Shown here one piece after another: positions 22,299 to 33,840 of a stretch of 64,000 nt of DNA (positions are counted from its first letter, which is position 1; each line of letters begins with the position of its first letter). A model generated the notes under the pieces. It searched no databases and was not told the origin of the DNA. It worked only from the letters and a program-made list of their open reading frames with translations. Position numbers and translations under genes: made by a program. Source of the DNA: Gambelia wislizenii (Eukaryota; Chordata; Lepidosauria; Squamata; Crotaphytidae); assembly GCA_030847615.1 (NCBI GenBank), contig JAUMIR010000005.1, positions 170,466,596-170,530,595 of the forward strand, read 5' to 3'.

Positions 22299-24642
22299 AC
22301 ATGTAAAGTTAATGCCAGACTTGAAGAAACATTCTTTTCTAGGCTTACTTTTAAAAAAGAAGGTGAGTGAGAGAAACATGAATTTTGTAAAAAGAAGTGC
22401 TACATGCTAGTCTCCCACATTTATCTGTAATAAATGGAGGCTCCCTAAAATGGCTGTCATTTTCAAAACACGTAAGAGGTCCACTGTATATAGAAACAAT
22501 GTACAAAAAAAGGCAAAGGAAAAGAAAGTGCATATCAACTCTATTTTCTTTTTAAATGTAAGAGCCTTTTTTTATTATATTTCTTCTAAAGTAAAAAGCC
22601 CAGTTACATTTCTGGCTACTTCTTCCACCAGCAAGTCATATGTTGCCTGCTAAGTTAATACAATAACACCTAAAGCTATTTGTTTCAGGTCCTAGAGTGG
22701 ATTGAATTCATTTAAGTTGCACAAAAATCTAATTCCCTCTCCCTCCTCCCCAAATAAAATCCATCAGTGGCTTCTTGTTGGTTTGGAAAAATCTCTGCCA
22801 GGTGACTACCAATTTAATATTGTTACTTCACATTTTGTGTGTGAATGTAAAGCTCAGCCAAAGCACCAGACTGATGGCTTGGAAAGCATTTCCACTTTTA
22901 TTAAAATAAATGGGGCTTAAAGAGCAGCAACACTGTAATGTGGTATCCAGTTCTGGAGTGTTTCAAACTCACAAATCTGTTGGCCTAGTGTGTGTGTGTG
23001 GGGGACAACCAATAGCACAGCTCAATGCAGCAGTTTAGAGCTCTTGGCTATGATTATCCAGAATGCCAATTGTGAGGTCTGGAAATAGTTCACTTTGGAT
23101 GTTTACACATGACAGGCTTAAAATGGCATGTACAAAGCTGAATTCTTCACCTGACATCTAACAATCCCAAAGATAAGAGGAGGCTCCAGCTGGAAGTGTA
23201 TAAACTTGATAGGACTGTTGGTCTGCCTTCCCACTACTCTTTTCCCAAGCTGCTGGAGAAAAGGCCTCTCTTTCATTTAAGTGTTCTGGTGGTTTCTAGA
23301 AGGGTCCAGACAATGTTTACGCATTCAAATTGTGCCTTCCCACACCTTGATACTCACCCAGTGCAGGGAGTGTGGAAACACCCAGGACCTTTGTGAGGCT
23401 TTTTGGAAGCCCCCACAGAAGACAGAACATGGTGACAATCTTTCCTCTCCAGCAAAACATTACCTCCATCCATTCATCACTTCCATATGTAATAGAATCT
23501 TCTTTTATATGTGTGGCTTGAGCTAATCTTGACTCTCTGAGCATCTGATAGCTCAGATCAGTGCAAGGTCCAGGGTTGTGACTTGGCCATCTTGGCCTAA
23601 AAGGCAGAGGATGCATTGTGGGGTGGTGGTTGTGGAATGTAAGCAGAGTGGCCTAGGGAGAGCAAGGTAACAGACAGCCCCCTATGATGGTGGGGATATC
23701 AGGAAGGATATTAGGATATCATGCTACCCCTTCTACCCCCTTGGACTTCCTAAAGAAGGAAAAGAAGTCAAGCAAAAGAGCACAGAACCACATTCCAATG
23801 TTCAGAGTGTTTGCCCAGCAAATTTATCCAATGGTTGAAGTACTACTTCTGGGATTGGGGATACCATATGGAGACCAATGGAGATGGTGGGTCAATCCAA
23901 AGACAGGACACCAAAGGGATAATCTCTCTAAGGTTGTCACTTCAAGGTGGAGAAAGAGGACAAGGGGCTTGACAATTTTTGTTGAGAGGTTCTTGGATAA
24001 AATGGGAAGAATTATTGACTCTTCACTTTGCTTTATTTTTTTTAAAAAATAAGGCTCTTAAATATCAGGAATTTGAAGATTTGAGACCCCCCACCATGTT
24101 TTATGTTGGTTGTGCAAATGAAGTTAATGAGTAATTACATAAGACTTGGGTCTAGGCTATCTGAAAGATTGTTCCTGTCTGTGACATCACCAAGGCTGGT
24201 GTTACCCCTCCCCATGGCAGTGGTCAATCTGGTGTGGTTCGGCCTCTCTGCACACAACCCTAGTGCCACTACAGGTGTCTGCCCATATGAGCCTGAAAAG
24301 TTGAAATCTTCAACAGAGGTCTTCTTGCATGTCCTAGTACTCCAAGAGGCTAGTTCAGTGATAATGCAAGACAGCTCATTTTTCTATAGCAGTACCTTGA
24401 TTGTGGAACTCCATTCCAAGGGGGCTCCATGTTTGCTAAACTTCATACCTGCTAAAGTGGTGAAATGTGTATTATTATTCCACGTTGCCTTTTAAAAGTG
24501 TCTTTAAAAAAAAGTTGTCTTTAAAGAAAATAATAAAATATATTTTATAGCACTTTTGGAATCATGAATAAATATTTTAGATAAATAAGGGACACATACT
24601 GTGCAAAGGAAAAGCTTTATCTCTGTGGAAAAGGCTCCCAGT
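22299..24642. other. No gene recognised; short repeat at 24180-24260
   Basis: AT-rich unassigned sequence. 24180-24260 is the third copy of the GTGACACC-type short repeat (see 3131-3235). Small frames show no homology. Confidence 0.4.
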
Positions 24643-25020
24643 CAGGACTGGTTTAACCAGTCTGCCAAATCAGCATTGGCAGGGGCCCCCAAGGTCAAGG
24701 GGGCCCCTGTGCTGACCTCCTTATCTGACAAAGGAAGAAGCCAGGAAACAGCTGAGAGGAGCCGCTGCTTTGTAGCCCCCTCCTACCCTCCTCCTCCCAA
24801 AACTTCCTGCTGGCTTTTTTTTAAAAAAACAAAAAACAAAAAAACACCAGCGTCTCCCAAACTAGAAAGAGAAAGAAAAAGAAGCAGCAGCCCTCCTTGG
24901 CAGAAGCTGGAGGGAGTTTGCTGCTGCAATAGGAAGCCAGTCAGGCATGTCGGAGAGGGGTGAGTATGTGTGTATGAGAGAGAGGGGGAATTTGAGGGTT
25001 GTCTCTTTCCCTCAGAAAAG

Positions 25021-25058
25021 GTTCCTTCCTTCCTTCCTTCCTTCCTTCCTTCCTTCCA
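25021..25058. repeat. (TTCC)n microsatellite
   Basis: About nine TTCC units in tandem. Confidence 0.9.
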
Positions 25059-25194
25059 CATAAATCCCCTCCAGTCCATCCTTCCTGCTGCTCTTAACAT
25101 GTCCTGGTTCCTCTCCCCTCCCTTTTCCCCTTGGACTTCTTCAGCTTCCTCCCCTTGCTACCAACTGAGTTCAGCCTGCAAAAGAAATTTGTGT

Positions 25195-25385
25195 GTGTTT
25201 GTCTATGTGCCTACAAGTCATTTCTGACTAAGGCGAACCTACCATGGGGTTTTCTAGGCAAGGTTTGTTCAAAGGGGGTGTGCCTTTCCGTTCCTTTGAG
25301 GCTGAGAGAGTGTGACTTGCTCAAGGTCAGCCAGTGGGCATTCATGGCTGAGTAAGGATTCAGACCTTGGTCTCCATAGTCATAG
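25195..25385 (+). mobile_element. tRNA-type SINE
   Basis: Words in order: GTGCCTACAAGTCATTTCTG, GGCGAACCTACCATGGGG, GCAAGGTTTGTTCA, GAGGCTGAGAGAGTGTGACT, CAAGGTCAGCCAGTGGGC, GGATTCAGACCTTGGTCTCC. They match the abundant squamate SINE also seen, split, at 54456-55290. Confidence 0.75.
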
Positions 25386-25545
25386 TGCTATGCTGAAACT
25401 TCTACAACACTCTAGCTCTTTTAACAGAAGAATATAAAGAACATACATTAAAATCTGGAGTAATATTACTGGGAACAATGGTTTTATTGTTGTCACTAAA
25501 ACACCAGTATCCCATTAGTGTTATGTGAGAGACATTGGCCTAGAG

Positions 25546-25919
25546 CAGTGGTTCTTAACCTTTTCTTTACCAGGGACCCCCTTTAAATATCTTTTATTGT
25601 CCCAAGACTTAACTCAAGATTCAAAACCCTAATAATAATAGCTAATAATATTTTTAAATAATAATAGCTAACAACAACAACAACAACAACAATACAATTA
25701 CACCATCCATTAAACTTTCCCTCAGAGGCACTCTTGCTTCTTCCTGCAAGTTTGTGGCTGGAGTGGATTGAATGGCAATGTGCAGGCCAAGCCAGCCAGC
25801 CTTTGCCTTCGTTCCTGTCACATGGCTGTTCCACTACAGGGAGGAGGTGGGCTAAGCAGCCTTCAAGCCTTTGTGGACCCCCTGTGAGGACATTGAAGAC
25901 CCCAAGTTAAGAACCACAG
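25546..25919. mobile_element. hAT MITE, 374 bp (CAGTGGTTCTTAACC)
   Basis: Left CAGTGGTTCTTAACC and right AGTTAAGAACCACAG ends; flanks GCCTAGAG (25538-25545) and GGCTAGAG (25920-25927), an 8-bp duplication with one change. It carries internal (AAC)n and aligns along its length with 38749-39874, which has a CR1 inserted. Confidence 0.85.
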
Positions 25920-26032
25920 GGCTAGAGAATGCTGGAAAAGGAACAATGCAACCAGACCTTGAGAAGGGTGCTGGCAGGGGGATTCTGGGAGGTGTAATCC
26001 AAGAGTAACTTCCCCAGGCTCTGAATGCAGCC

Positions 26033-26436
26033 TAGAATCATAGAATCATAGGGCTGGAAGGGACCCCAACAACCACCCCATCTGATTGGCTTCTGCCCTG
26101 CAGGAACACACAATCCAAGCATTCCTGGCAGATGGCCATCCAACCTATGTTTAAAAAAAGCCAAAGAAGGAGACTCCACCACACTCCAAGGCAGTGTATT
26201 CCACTTCCAAACAGCTCATACTGTTAGGAGGTTCTTCCTAATATTCAGGTGGAATCTCTTTTCCTGTAGTTTGAACCCATAGCTCCGTGTCCGAGTCTCT
26301 GGAGCAGCAGAAAACAAGCTTGCTCCTTCCTCAGTATGACATCCCTTCAAATATTTAAACATGGCTATCACGTCACCTCTCAACCTTCTCTTCTCCAGGC
26401 TAAGCATGCCCAGCTCCCTAAGCCGTTCCTCATATG
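26033..26436 (-). mobile_element. CR1 LINE 3' fragment
   Basis: The minus strand encodes [37 protein letters not shown] and [12 protein letters not shown], and the 3' end at 26033 has the ATTCTATG octamer. Moderately decayed. Confidence 0.88.
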
Positions 26437-26450
26437 TAAATTATTTAATA

Positions 26451-26832
26451 CAGTAGGCCCCTCTTATCCACTGGGGATTGGTTTGGGGGGGGCGTGGATT
26501 CTGAAAACCATGAATAATAATGAACACCATTGAAAATAATGGGACTTCTGGTTTAAAATACCATAGAGTTGCCTTGGAGGGCCTAGAAAATGGAAGATTA
26601 CTTGGATAAACTCAAATTGGACAAATTATGACTGGCCGAAAAAGCAAAGTCTGAATGGATCTGTGACAACTATGGAAATTACTGGAGCAATTAATAAGAT
26701 TAAATCTGGAAGAGCCAGGCGTGGATGGATTTTCTGCAGGATATTATAAGACATTTTCTAGGAAGACTCTATGGTAGGTGTGCTGTTTTGTGTCCCATGG
26801 ATACTGAATCCATGGATATGGGGGTCCTACTC
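26451..26832. mobile_element. pogo/Tigger-like MITE carrying a 157-bp L1-derived filler
   Basis: Ends CAGTAGGCCCCTCTTATCC and GGATATGGGGGTCCTACTC lie between TA dinucleotides. It aligns with 32748-33001 except that bases 26594-26750 replace 11 bp (CTAGAGAGGAC) of that copy; the replacement matches 29465-29621. Confidence 0.8.
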
Positions 26833-26954
26833 TAATCTGAGCATCCTGTACGGTGATTAGGTTAGGTTACATTGACCTGAGATAAACATATGGGCCCCCC
26901 AAAATAAAGCATTGCAGGGGCTCCCCAAATCCCTAAACCGGCCCTGCTCCCAGT

Positions 26955-28617
26955 GAAACAGAGTATTGGATTTAATGCTGGATCAGCGATAGGACTATAG
27001 TCCAATTGTAAAAGTGCAGAAGAGAATGTAAGTATATTTTTGTTGGTTTCAGACAGCTTTTTATAATAAGAAAGAAAGAGCTTCCCTTCAATACATGACA
27101 CTTTAATAATGCTGTATCTTTCTTATACATTGTGTTGACATTTCTGTCCCATATTGATGAAATCCTAAAATGCTCCCTCTATAGTTCAGGTTGCCTGAAC
27201 TCATGCAGCCTCACACCTGTTTTGTACCAACACCTGATCACAACTCCCACCTCAAAGGATCCCAATAAATTTCTCCTTTACACATCATACTTCTTTTCCC
27301 TTATCATTAAATACACAGTAACTTTCTGTTTAATTGGTCCCAGCATACTCATCTCTTTAGCTGTGATCTATTATCTTCTCTTCCTTCCCTCCCATCTTTA
27401 TGTATTTACATTTTTGTGTTTACTTTCCCATTTTTCTAGAGGAAATAACCTCCACAAATCAGCTTGCAGAATAACCAGATAAACATTTTAAGCAATCACT
27501 TAGGAACAGTGTATTACACACTAATGAAACCTATTAAAGTGAAGAGAATAGTAATGAGAAACATTCTACTTCAGCAGAAAATAAAAAGCAGAGCCCTTCC
27601 ATGACTTATTCTGTTTTAAAGTTATCATCTCTGAATTTATTTAAGCAAGAATGTGTTTAAGACATAAGGGCCATTTAGCTGCAGGCTTAGGAGGAAGAGG
27701 GGAGGCCATAGGAACAAAAAGGGGCAAAGTTACTTTAGTTGTTGAGGAAATAAACAACTTGCCTACTTTCACCTGAATTTTTATTACTGAAAGGTGGAAA
27801 GAAAGCCATTGAGCTTATGGAATGACATATTATGCATTTAGCCTTCCATGAACTGTTGGCTGAAATCAGTATGCAAGTACCCAAGATTGACTCGTTAAGA
27901 GTGCTCTTCCACCCTATATAACCAATGTGTGCACCAAAAGTACAGGGGAATAATGATTTGGGCAAAAACAAATACTTTCCCACCTAAATTGATTTTTGAA
28001 GATAGTCAAGGTAGATGTGTAATTGTGGAAATCAACTGGAATGACAAGATAATGCATTTAATGGGCTTCTATGGCTGTCAGGATCAGTGCCAGACATGAC
28101 TTGTTCCTGCCAATTTCAGTGTTTCTTTTTAACTTTGCTGTTAATGATGTTTTCATTTCTTTGTGCTTATTGAAAAGTGCTCTGTGTTGGACTATGGAAG
28201 GGGAGTATAATGGTTGGTAATGAGAATGGAGAGGTAAGCCCGCAGATGCACAATTAGCTTGGAAAGATGGGATGGACATTAACATCAGAAGAGGGGGCCT
28301 GTGGATGATGGGTAACCAAGTGTTGAAGCCTGCTAGATTTCATAGATTGTAATAAGCTTTTATTATACTACCTGCTTTCTAAGTTTCAATTCTGAGCAAC
28401 AACCTTGTATGATATGCTTTCTGGATTACTATGCCAATAAAGTTTTCTGTTTAACTCTGAAACTGCTGGTCACTGCATCTGGGAATGCAAGTACATGGCA
28501 ATGGCCTCAATAATGAGAAATGTATGTTTTATGAAAATGTATTAAGAAGTACATCGGAACTAGATCTACAATTGCATGGGCAATTGGAATAGGGTTGTTG
28601 ATCCTAATAAAGATAAA
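26955..28617. other. No gene or classifiable repeat recognised
   Basis: Low-GC sequence with no convincing exon. The frame 27132-27482 is hydrophobic but lacks recognised homology or flanking splice signals I trust. Confidence 0.4.
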
Positions 28618-28676
28618 TGTTTAGCAGAGGGGTGGGGTATAAATAAATTTTATTATTATTATTATTATTATTATTA
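28618..28676 (+). repeat. L2/SINE 3' tail with (TTA)n
   Basis: GGGGTGGGGTATAAATAAAT followed by about nine TTA units: the 3' tail shared by reptile L2 and dependent SINEs. Confidence 0.7.
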
Positions 28677-28679
28677 GGA

Positions 28680-30130
28680 AGATCAAGGGAGACTACCTAG
28701 AATCTCCTTTAAACGTACAGAGTACTTTGGGTTAATAGACCGTTGGAGATATTTACAGCCAAAATCTGACTATCCTCCCCCCCTCCCCAGATTGTCAAGA
28801 ATCTTTCTCCATAATAGATATGCTCTGGATTTCTAAGAATATGGTTAATTTAGTCGAAAGCATGGACATTTTACCAAAAGTTTTTTCATCTCATAATCCT
28901 ACTGTGATGTCCCTGAAAACAGAGCAAACTCAGTTTAGACGGAGACTTAATAAATATTACTTTGTGAAGATGAAAATATGATAACAATGTAAGCAATTCT
29001 TTGAATTGAACTTAAATAAGGGTACAGAGTACCACAATAGTTTGGCATGTAAGCAAAGCTTATATGAGGGGGAAAATTATAAAATATGGTTTCAGGTTGA
29101 AAAAAGAAAGAGAAACTAAAAGTGTGGGTTGATGAAGGAAATACAGGATTTGGAAGAAAAGCTTAAGAATTTTTTTTTTTGATAAAGAGATTCAAGAAAA
29201 TATTAACTTACTCCAACAAGAGTTGTCATTGTTTACAGTCCACAAAATAAATGCCATTATATCTCAAGCAAAAGATTTTTGGATTTGCAAAGAAACCTAG
29301 GAGGTGGCTTTCCTATAATATGAAATTTGAAAGGATAAAGAAAACTGTCACAAAGATCAGGAAAGAAGACCAGTTTGTAATGGACCACTTGAAAATATTA
29401 AATGTATTTGAGAAATATTTGCAGAGGCTTATACGTAAGGGGCAATGAGAAATCTCAGATATGGAAGATTACTTGGATAACCTCCAATTGGACAAATTAT
29501 GACTGGGTGAAAAAGCAAAGTCTGAATGGATCTGTGACAACTATGGAAATTACTGGAGCAATTAATAAGATTAAATCTGGAAGAGCCAGGCCTGGATGGA
29601 TTTTCTGCAGGATATTATAAGAAATTTGAAGATGAGCTACTTCAGCCATTAAAAATGGTGTGTGATGAGTTATTACAAAAAGGGCAGGTGCCAGATTCTT
29701 GGAGACATGTCTGTATTACTGTGATTCATGCAGAAAATACAGATAAGACATTAACAAAGAATTAACAGAGAATTATTGACTTATCTCATTACTAAATAAT
29801 GACTATAATATATTTACTACCATCTTGGCATGCAAATTGAGGAAACATATTTCTCAGACTATCCATGAGGATCAGAATGGATTTTTGCCAGAAAAAAACA
29901 ACTAAGGAATAAGATAAGAACTGTTTCTAATATTATTGATTTTTTAATTTTATTTTTTTAGATGCTGAGAAAGCATTTGATACTATATCTTGGAACTGTT
30001 TATTTCAAGTAATGGTGAGAATGGATTTTGGTGAAAATATACCCAGTTCAAAGGGCCCAAATTTTAGTATTTTTATTTTCATTACAATCAGGATTGAGGA
30101 GTAAGACCCCTACAGTGTTTTAGTTATATG
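28680..30130 (+). mobile_element. L1 LINE ORF2 fragment, decayed
   Basis: Broken frames give, in order, an endonuclease end (EYFGLIDRWRYLQPKSDYP near 28715), the linker KFERIKKTVTKIRKEDQF (29320), TTMEITGAINKIKSGRA (29550), corresponding to the L1 motif before PGPDG, and DAEKAFDTISWNCLF (29960), the RT box with the first catalytic aspartate. Many indels; inactive. It is the likely template of the filler at 26594-26750. Confidence 0.82.
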
Positions 30131-30486
30131 TCTTTTTTTCTTATTTCCCCTCCTCTTCTTTTTCTTCTCTCTTTTTCTTGATTCTGTTTATTTTTAAAAT
30201 CTATATTATTTTGATTGTACATTAGATTGTTAGTGGTAAAAATAAGTTATTCCCTAACAGAGGGTGGGTTTTCCCCTATTCCAGGATATGTTAGAATAAA
30301 AAAGCCACTTGGGATTTGTGTGGTTCAATACTTGCCGTTCATATTGGGTTCCTTGGGCACTAACTCCTCTTTGCTGCTATTGAGGAGGGGGAGAAGGAGA
30401 AACAACTGGCAGTCAGGACATTCTCTTGCTGTTTATTACGTGATTTCAAAGTACTGTTTCTTAAAAAAAGAAGATGTATTCATATA
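30131..30486. other. No gene recognised
   Basis: Unassigned sequence between the L1 and the next MITE. Confidence 0.3.
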
Positions 30487-31048
30487 CAGTAAGACCCCTG
30501 TATCTGTGGGGAATTGGTTCCGCGGATAGTGAAATCCACAGATAATAGCAAACACCCTCGCTGCCACCACTGGACACCCCCCCCCCACGGAGAAGGGGGA
30601 AAGGATGTGAGCTCGCTGCCTTCCTCCTTCCTCTGCCCACCCACCAGCAGCTTTGCTGTGCCACCAGAACCCTCCTGGGGAAAGGGAGGCAGGAGGTGAG
30701 CTTGCCTCCTCCCTCCCCCATCCAACCCCCCACCAGCTCCACTGCACCACTGGAACCACCCCCACAGAGAAGGGAGAACGGAGGCAAGCTTGCCTCTTCT
30801 CTCCTTCCCCTGCCTTTTTTTAAGGGGGAAAACTCTGGGTTTTTAACCTCACCTGGACTTCTTCCTTAACTTGTGCATAGGGCTGGAAGTTTTGCATGAT
30901 AATTAAAAGCAATAGACTTTGCTTTTGAGTATCTCACACAGGATCTTGAAGAGTAGCTGCAAGTGCAAGCTCACCTCCTCCCTCTCTCGCCCTCCCCCTA
31001 CCATTGCCATCTGCGGATAATTGAATCAGGAGATGTGGGGTGCTACTG
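30487..31048. mobile_element. pogo/Tigger-like MITE with GC-rich tandem interior
   Basis: Ends CAGTAAGACCCCTGTATCTG and ...GATGTGGGGTGCTACTG are inverted and flanked by TA (30485-30486, 31049-31050). At about 30585-30825 a unit of roughly 87 bp (GAGAAGGG, GAGCTTGCCTCC, CCCACCAGC, TGTGCCACCAGAACC) is repeated about 2.7 times. The long minus-strand frames here are composition artefacts. Confidence 0.75.
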
Positions 31049-31502
31049 TATCAGGTCTCGCAAGGTTTGAAGCCAATAGTGAGCAAAGGCACTGAAGAGA
31101 TCTGAATAATGATTGGCAAAGTTACCTTCAATGTTATACAGCTTCCTTCTTCCTTTCCCCTCCCCACTGCCATTTACAGGGACTAAAAAGCCTGGCATGC
31201 TATGGGTGGGTGTGGAGGTGACAATAAGTGAAGAGCTCTGTTGTTGTGAGTTCTCACTTCTTTCCACTAGTTCGAAAGAACCCACTGACAAATCAGACCA
31301 ATGGAATGAAATTTGATTGGCCAGGTTTCTAATAACATTTCAGTCGATTAAAAAGGAATGGGCTGAACTCCATATGATAGATATGATAGATAGACAACAT
31401 GGTTCACCAGTGAAAGTAGTAGCAAAGAAAGGGAAGGGATGGCATAGTTTTGGTATCTAATCCTATTACGGGTTTGCAAAATGAACTGATGCTGGCTAGA
31501 TA
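31049..31502. other. No gene recognised
   Basis: Unassigned spacer between two pogo-like MITEs. Confidence 0.3.
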
Positions 31503-31735
31503 CAGTACGAGCCCTGTATGCATGGGGGATATTTTACCAGACTTATCAAAGAAATATGAAACCAAGGATAATAGCAAACCCTATTGAAATGAATGACTAC
31601 TGGCTCAACTTCTGAGAGAAGCATACCATAGAATTGCACTGGAGAACCTAGAAAATCCCTAGAGGTGACATATTTTTTTGGATGCATGTAAGTGAAACTG
31701 CGGATATGGGTCTTGTGGATATGGGGGTTGTACTG
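31503..31735. mobile_element. pogo/Tigger-like MITE, 233 bp
   Basis: Ends CAGTACGAGCCCTGTATGC and GGATATGGGGGTTGTACTG, flanked by TA. The interior has GATAATAGCAAACCCTATTG and CCATAGAATTGCACTGGAG, as in 32748-33001. Confidence 0.8.
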
Positions 31736-32747
31736 TATTTTGTAGTGCAATTTGGTGATGTCACTGTATTAATTTTATTTTGTTAAGCGGATAGCCTTGG
31801 CTAATGAAGTTTGACCAGGACAACTACCTGCTATTTCTCCTTTAGGTTTCTTCTCCAGTCTCAATAATCTTTTAAAAAGTAAGATGATGGAAACTATTTC
31901 ATAATGCAGTACATAAATCGTTGAAATGAATTGTCAATAGATGTTCAGATGGTTCAAAAACATGCAATTTAGAAATAATGTATTGGAAACAACAGATAAA
32001 ATGTTAGCAGTATTTTCTTAGATAAGAAACCTCTCAACACAAGGTACTGTTTCTTTGATGTTCAGTGGCTTATATAGCTGACCACTGCCAGAGACTGTGT
32101 ATTGCCCTTCATGAGTCTGGACCAGAATGATAATTTTTTTTACTGACAGACTATGACTTAGGTTAAACAGGGTGCCAGCTTCCATTATCCCAATGCTTCT
32201 AAATTTAAAGTAGTTCCTTCTGAATTATATACTGTCTAATAATATTTTGAATTAAAACCCATGTCCCACATCTCTGGGTATCAACATTTCATTAGGAAGC
32301 AAATTAAAGCTCTGCCAGAAATGATTTTGTATTTATTAGAACTTTCCTACATTTCAATCATCATATTGTGTGTTCCTCACAGCTGTACTGCAATAAATAT
32401 TGTTTGCAGCAAAGAGATCTTAATCACGAACACTTCAGCTAAATTTGTTGAGAAACCCAGCCGTATAGCTAATTTTAAAGATTAGCATGTTTCGTCTTAG
32501 ATTAATCTTTTGCAGCTGATGAAAAGGAAAAGAAAGAAAAAACCCTGAACAGTATATGGAAAATGATAATGAAGGGGTCTGATATTATACATAGTGTGAA
32601 GTGAATTACTTAATATTGTCCACTTTCTAGACACACAATTTAATTGCACAGAATTAGCAAAATGAGTCAGTGAGTGGGACTGATGAGTCTGATGTATATT
32701 TGGCAAAGCTATATGCAAAGAATAAGCAAGGGGGAAAACCGTATGTA
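31736..32747. other. No gene recognised
   Basis: AT-rich; the frame 32261-32485 has no homology I know. Confidence 0.35.
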
Positions 32748-33001
32748 CAGTAGGACCCCCATATCTGCTGGGGATTGGTTCTGGGGAGGCCCATGGATAC
32801 CGACAACTGTGGATAATAGTGAACACCATTGAAAATAATGAGACTTCTGGTATAAAATACCATGGAGTTGCCTTGGAAGACCTAGAAAATGGCTAGAGAG
32901 GACACATTTTCTAGGAAGACTCTATGGTAGGTGTGCTATTTTGTGTCCCATGGATAATTGAATCCGTGGATAATGGATCAGTGAATACAGGGATCCTACT
33001 G
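32748..33001. mobile_element. pogo/Tigger-like MITE, 254 bp, uninterrupted
   Basis: Ends CAGTAGGACCCCCATATCTG and ACAGGGATCCTACTG, flanked by TA (32746-32747, 33002-33003). This is the intact reference for the interrupted copy at 26451-26832. Confidence 0.85.
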
Positions 33002-33029
33002 TATTGCAATTCACCCATTTATTCTACAT

Positions 33030-33840
33030 GTGGTATCTTTTTTTATTCAATTTTTATTAACATTTTTCATTTAACATGGGTAGTAAGCCATAAACACAAA
33101 CAACAACAACAAGACCCACAAAAGTCATACAACAGTGGGACGTTGACATTTGTGAATAATTTTGACATTGTGGATTTTTTCAGATGCCGATTTACCATGG
33201 AAGAAGGCTCCTAACACTCGTAAGGCTGCTGCATGGCAGGGGGCCCGTTTCGTACAACACTGTCCCCCTGCTGCGAGAGATCGGAGGCAGCCACACCATA
33301 TTTGGCCATTTTTTATTCATGGGCAACTTACGTGAGTAAAAAATGGCCAAATATGGCACGGCTGCCTCCGATCTCTTGCGGCAGGGGGACAGCATCGTAT
33401 GAAACGGGGCCCCTGCCATGCAGCAGCCTCGCAAGTGTTACGAGCCTTCTACCGCAGAAAATCGATGTCTGAAAAAGTCCTGTATGTAGTTTTAAATTCC
33501 AGGTGATCAATCTGGTGGAGTTACGTCAGTGAAGAAGATATCATTCCAGAGAGTTCCTGGGTTGTGGGAGGTTGTATTTCTTGAATCTTCGTTTGCGAAG
33601 AAAAGCCAGAGATTATTTATGTAATCAGTAAACATTATCCATTCTTCCTGGAACATTGTGCTTGCTTTGTGACCCCTATTTCTATGTATATTATAGGAAA
33701 GTTTTTCCATTAACCAGTAATATACCTCTGTTGATAGCCATTTTGGAATGCCTTCCCCACTGACTTCCATGGGTTGTGTGCAGACTGCTGTAGAAGAAGT
33801 GGTGTACAGTATAACTAATTTAGTCTGGATCCAATCCAAT
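33030..33840 (-). mobile_element. L1 LINE 3' end interrupted by a MITE
   Basis: The minus strand from 33770 reads WLMEKLSYNIHRNRG and MFQEEWIMFTDYINNLW, the L1 ORF2 C-terminus. At 33060-33030 it ends GTTAATAAAAATTGAATAAA, an L1 polyadenylation tail. A family A MITE interrupts at 33172-33480, and a 30-nt match to the RTE-like LINE 3' end lies near 33577-33607. Confidence 0.72.
33172..33480. mobile_element. Long-TIR MITE, family A, nested in L1
   Basis: GGATTTTTTCAGATGCCGAT and ...ATGTCTGAAAAAGTCC termini; TGT flanks both sides (33169-33171, 33481-33483). The two arms are nearly perfect inverted copies (AAGGCTCCTAACACTCG; ATGGCCAAATATGGCACGGC). Confidence 0.85.

Larger units (their letters stand above)
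24643..26946. mobile_element. hAT element or internally filled derivative hosting several later insertions
   Basis: Ends CAGGACTGGTTTAAC at left and CTAAACCGGCCCTG at right are inverted (CAGGGCCGGTTTAG type) and flanked by the same 8 bp, CTCCCAGT, at 24635-24642 and 26947-26954: the hAT signature. The 2304-bp interior holds (TTCC)n at 25021-25058, a tRNA-type SINE, a 374-bp hAT MITE, a CR1 and a pogo-like MITE. Removing them leaves well under 1.1 kb of own sequence, with no transposase recognised. Confidence 0.82.

Noticed and set aside
21814..22410. Endonuclease-like host gene (CFDP2-type annotation)
   Set aside because: It is the inverted 5' part of a LINE insertion bounded by an 11-bp duplication; the frame runs past the element into flanking DNA.
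27132..27482. Possible membrane-protein exon
   Set aside because: Hydrophobic composition follows from T-rich sequence; no homology or paired splice sites.
30436..30787. Three overlapping minus-strand frames of 80-109 codons
   Set aside because: They lie in the GC-rich tandem interior of a pogo-like MITE; glycine/proline-rich low-complexity products.
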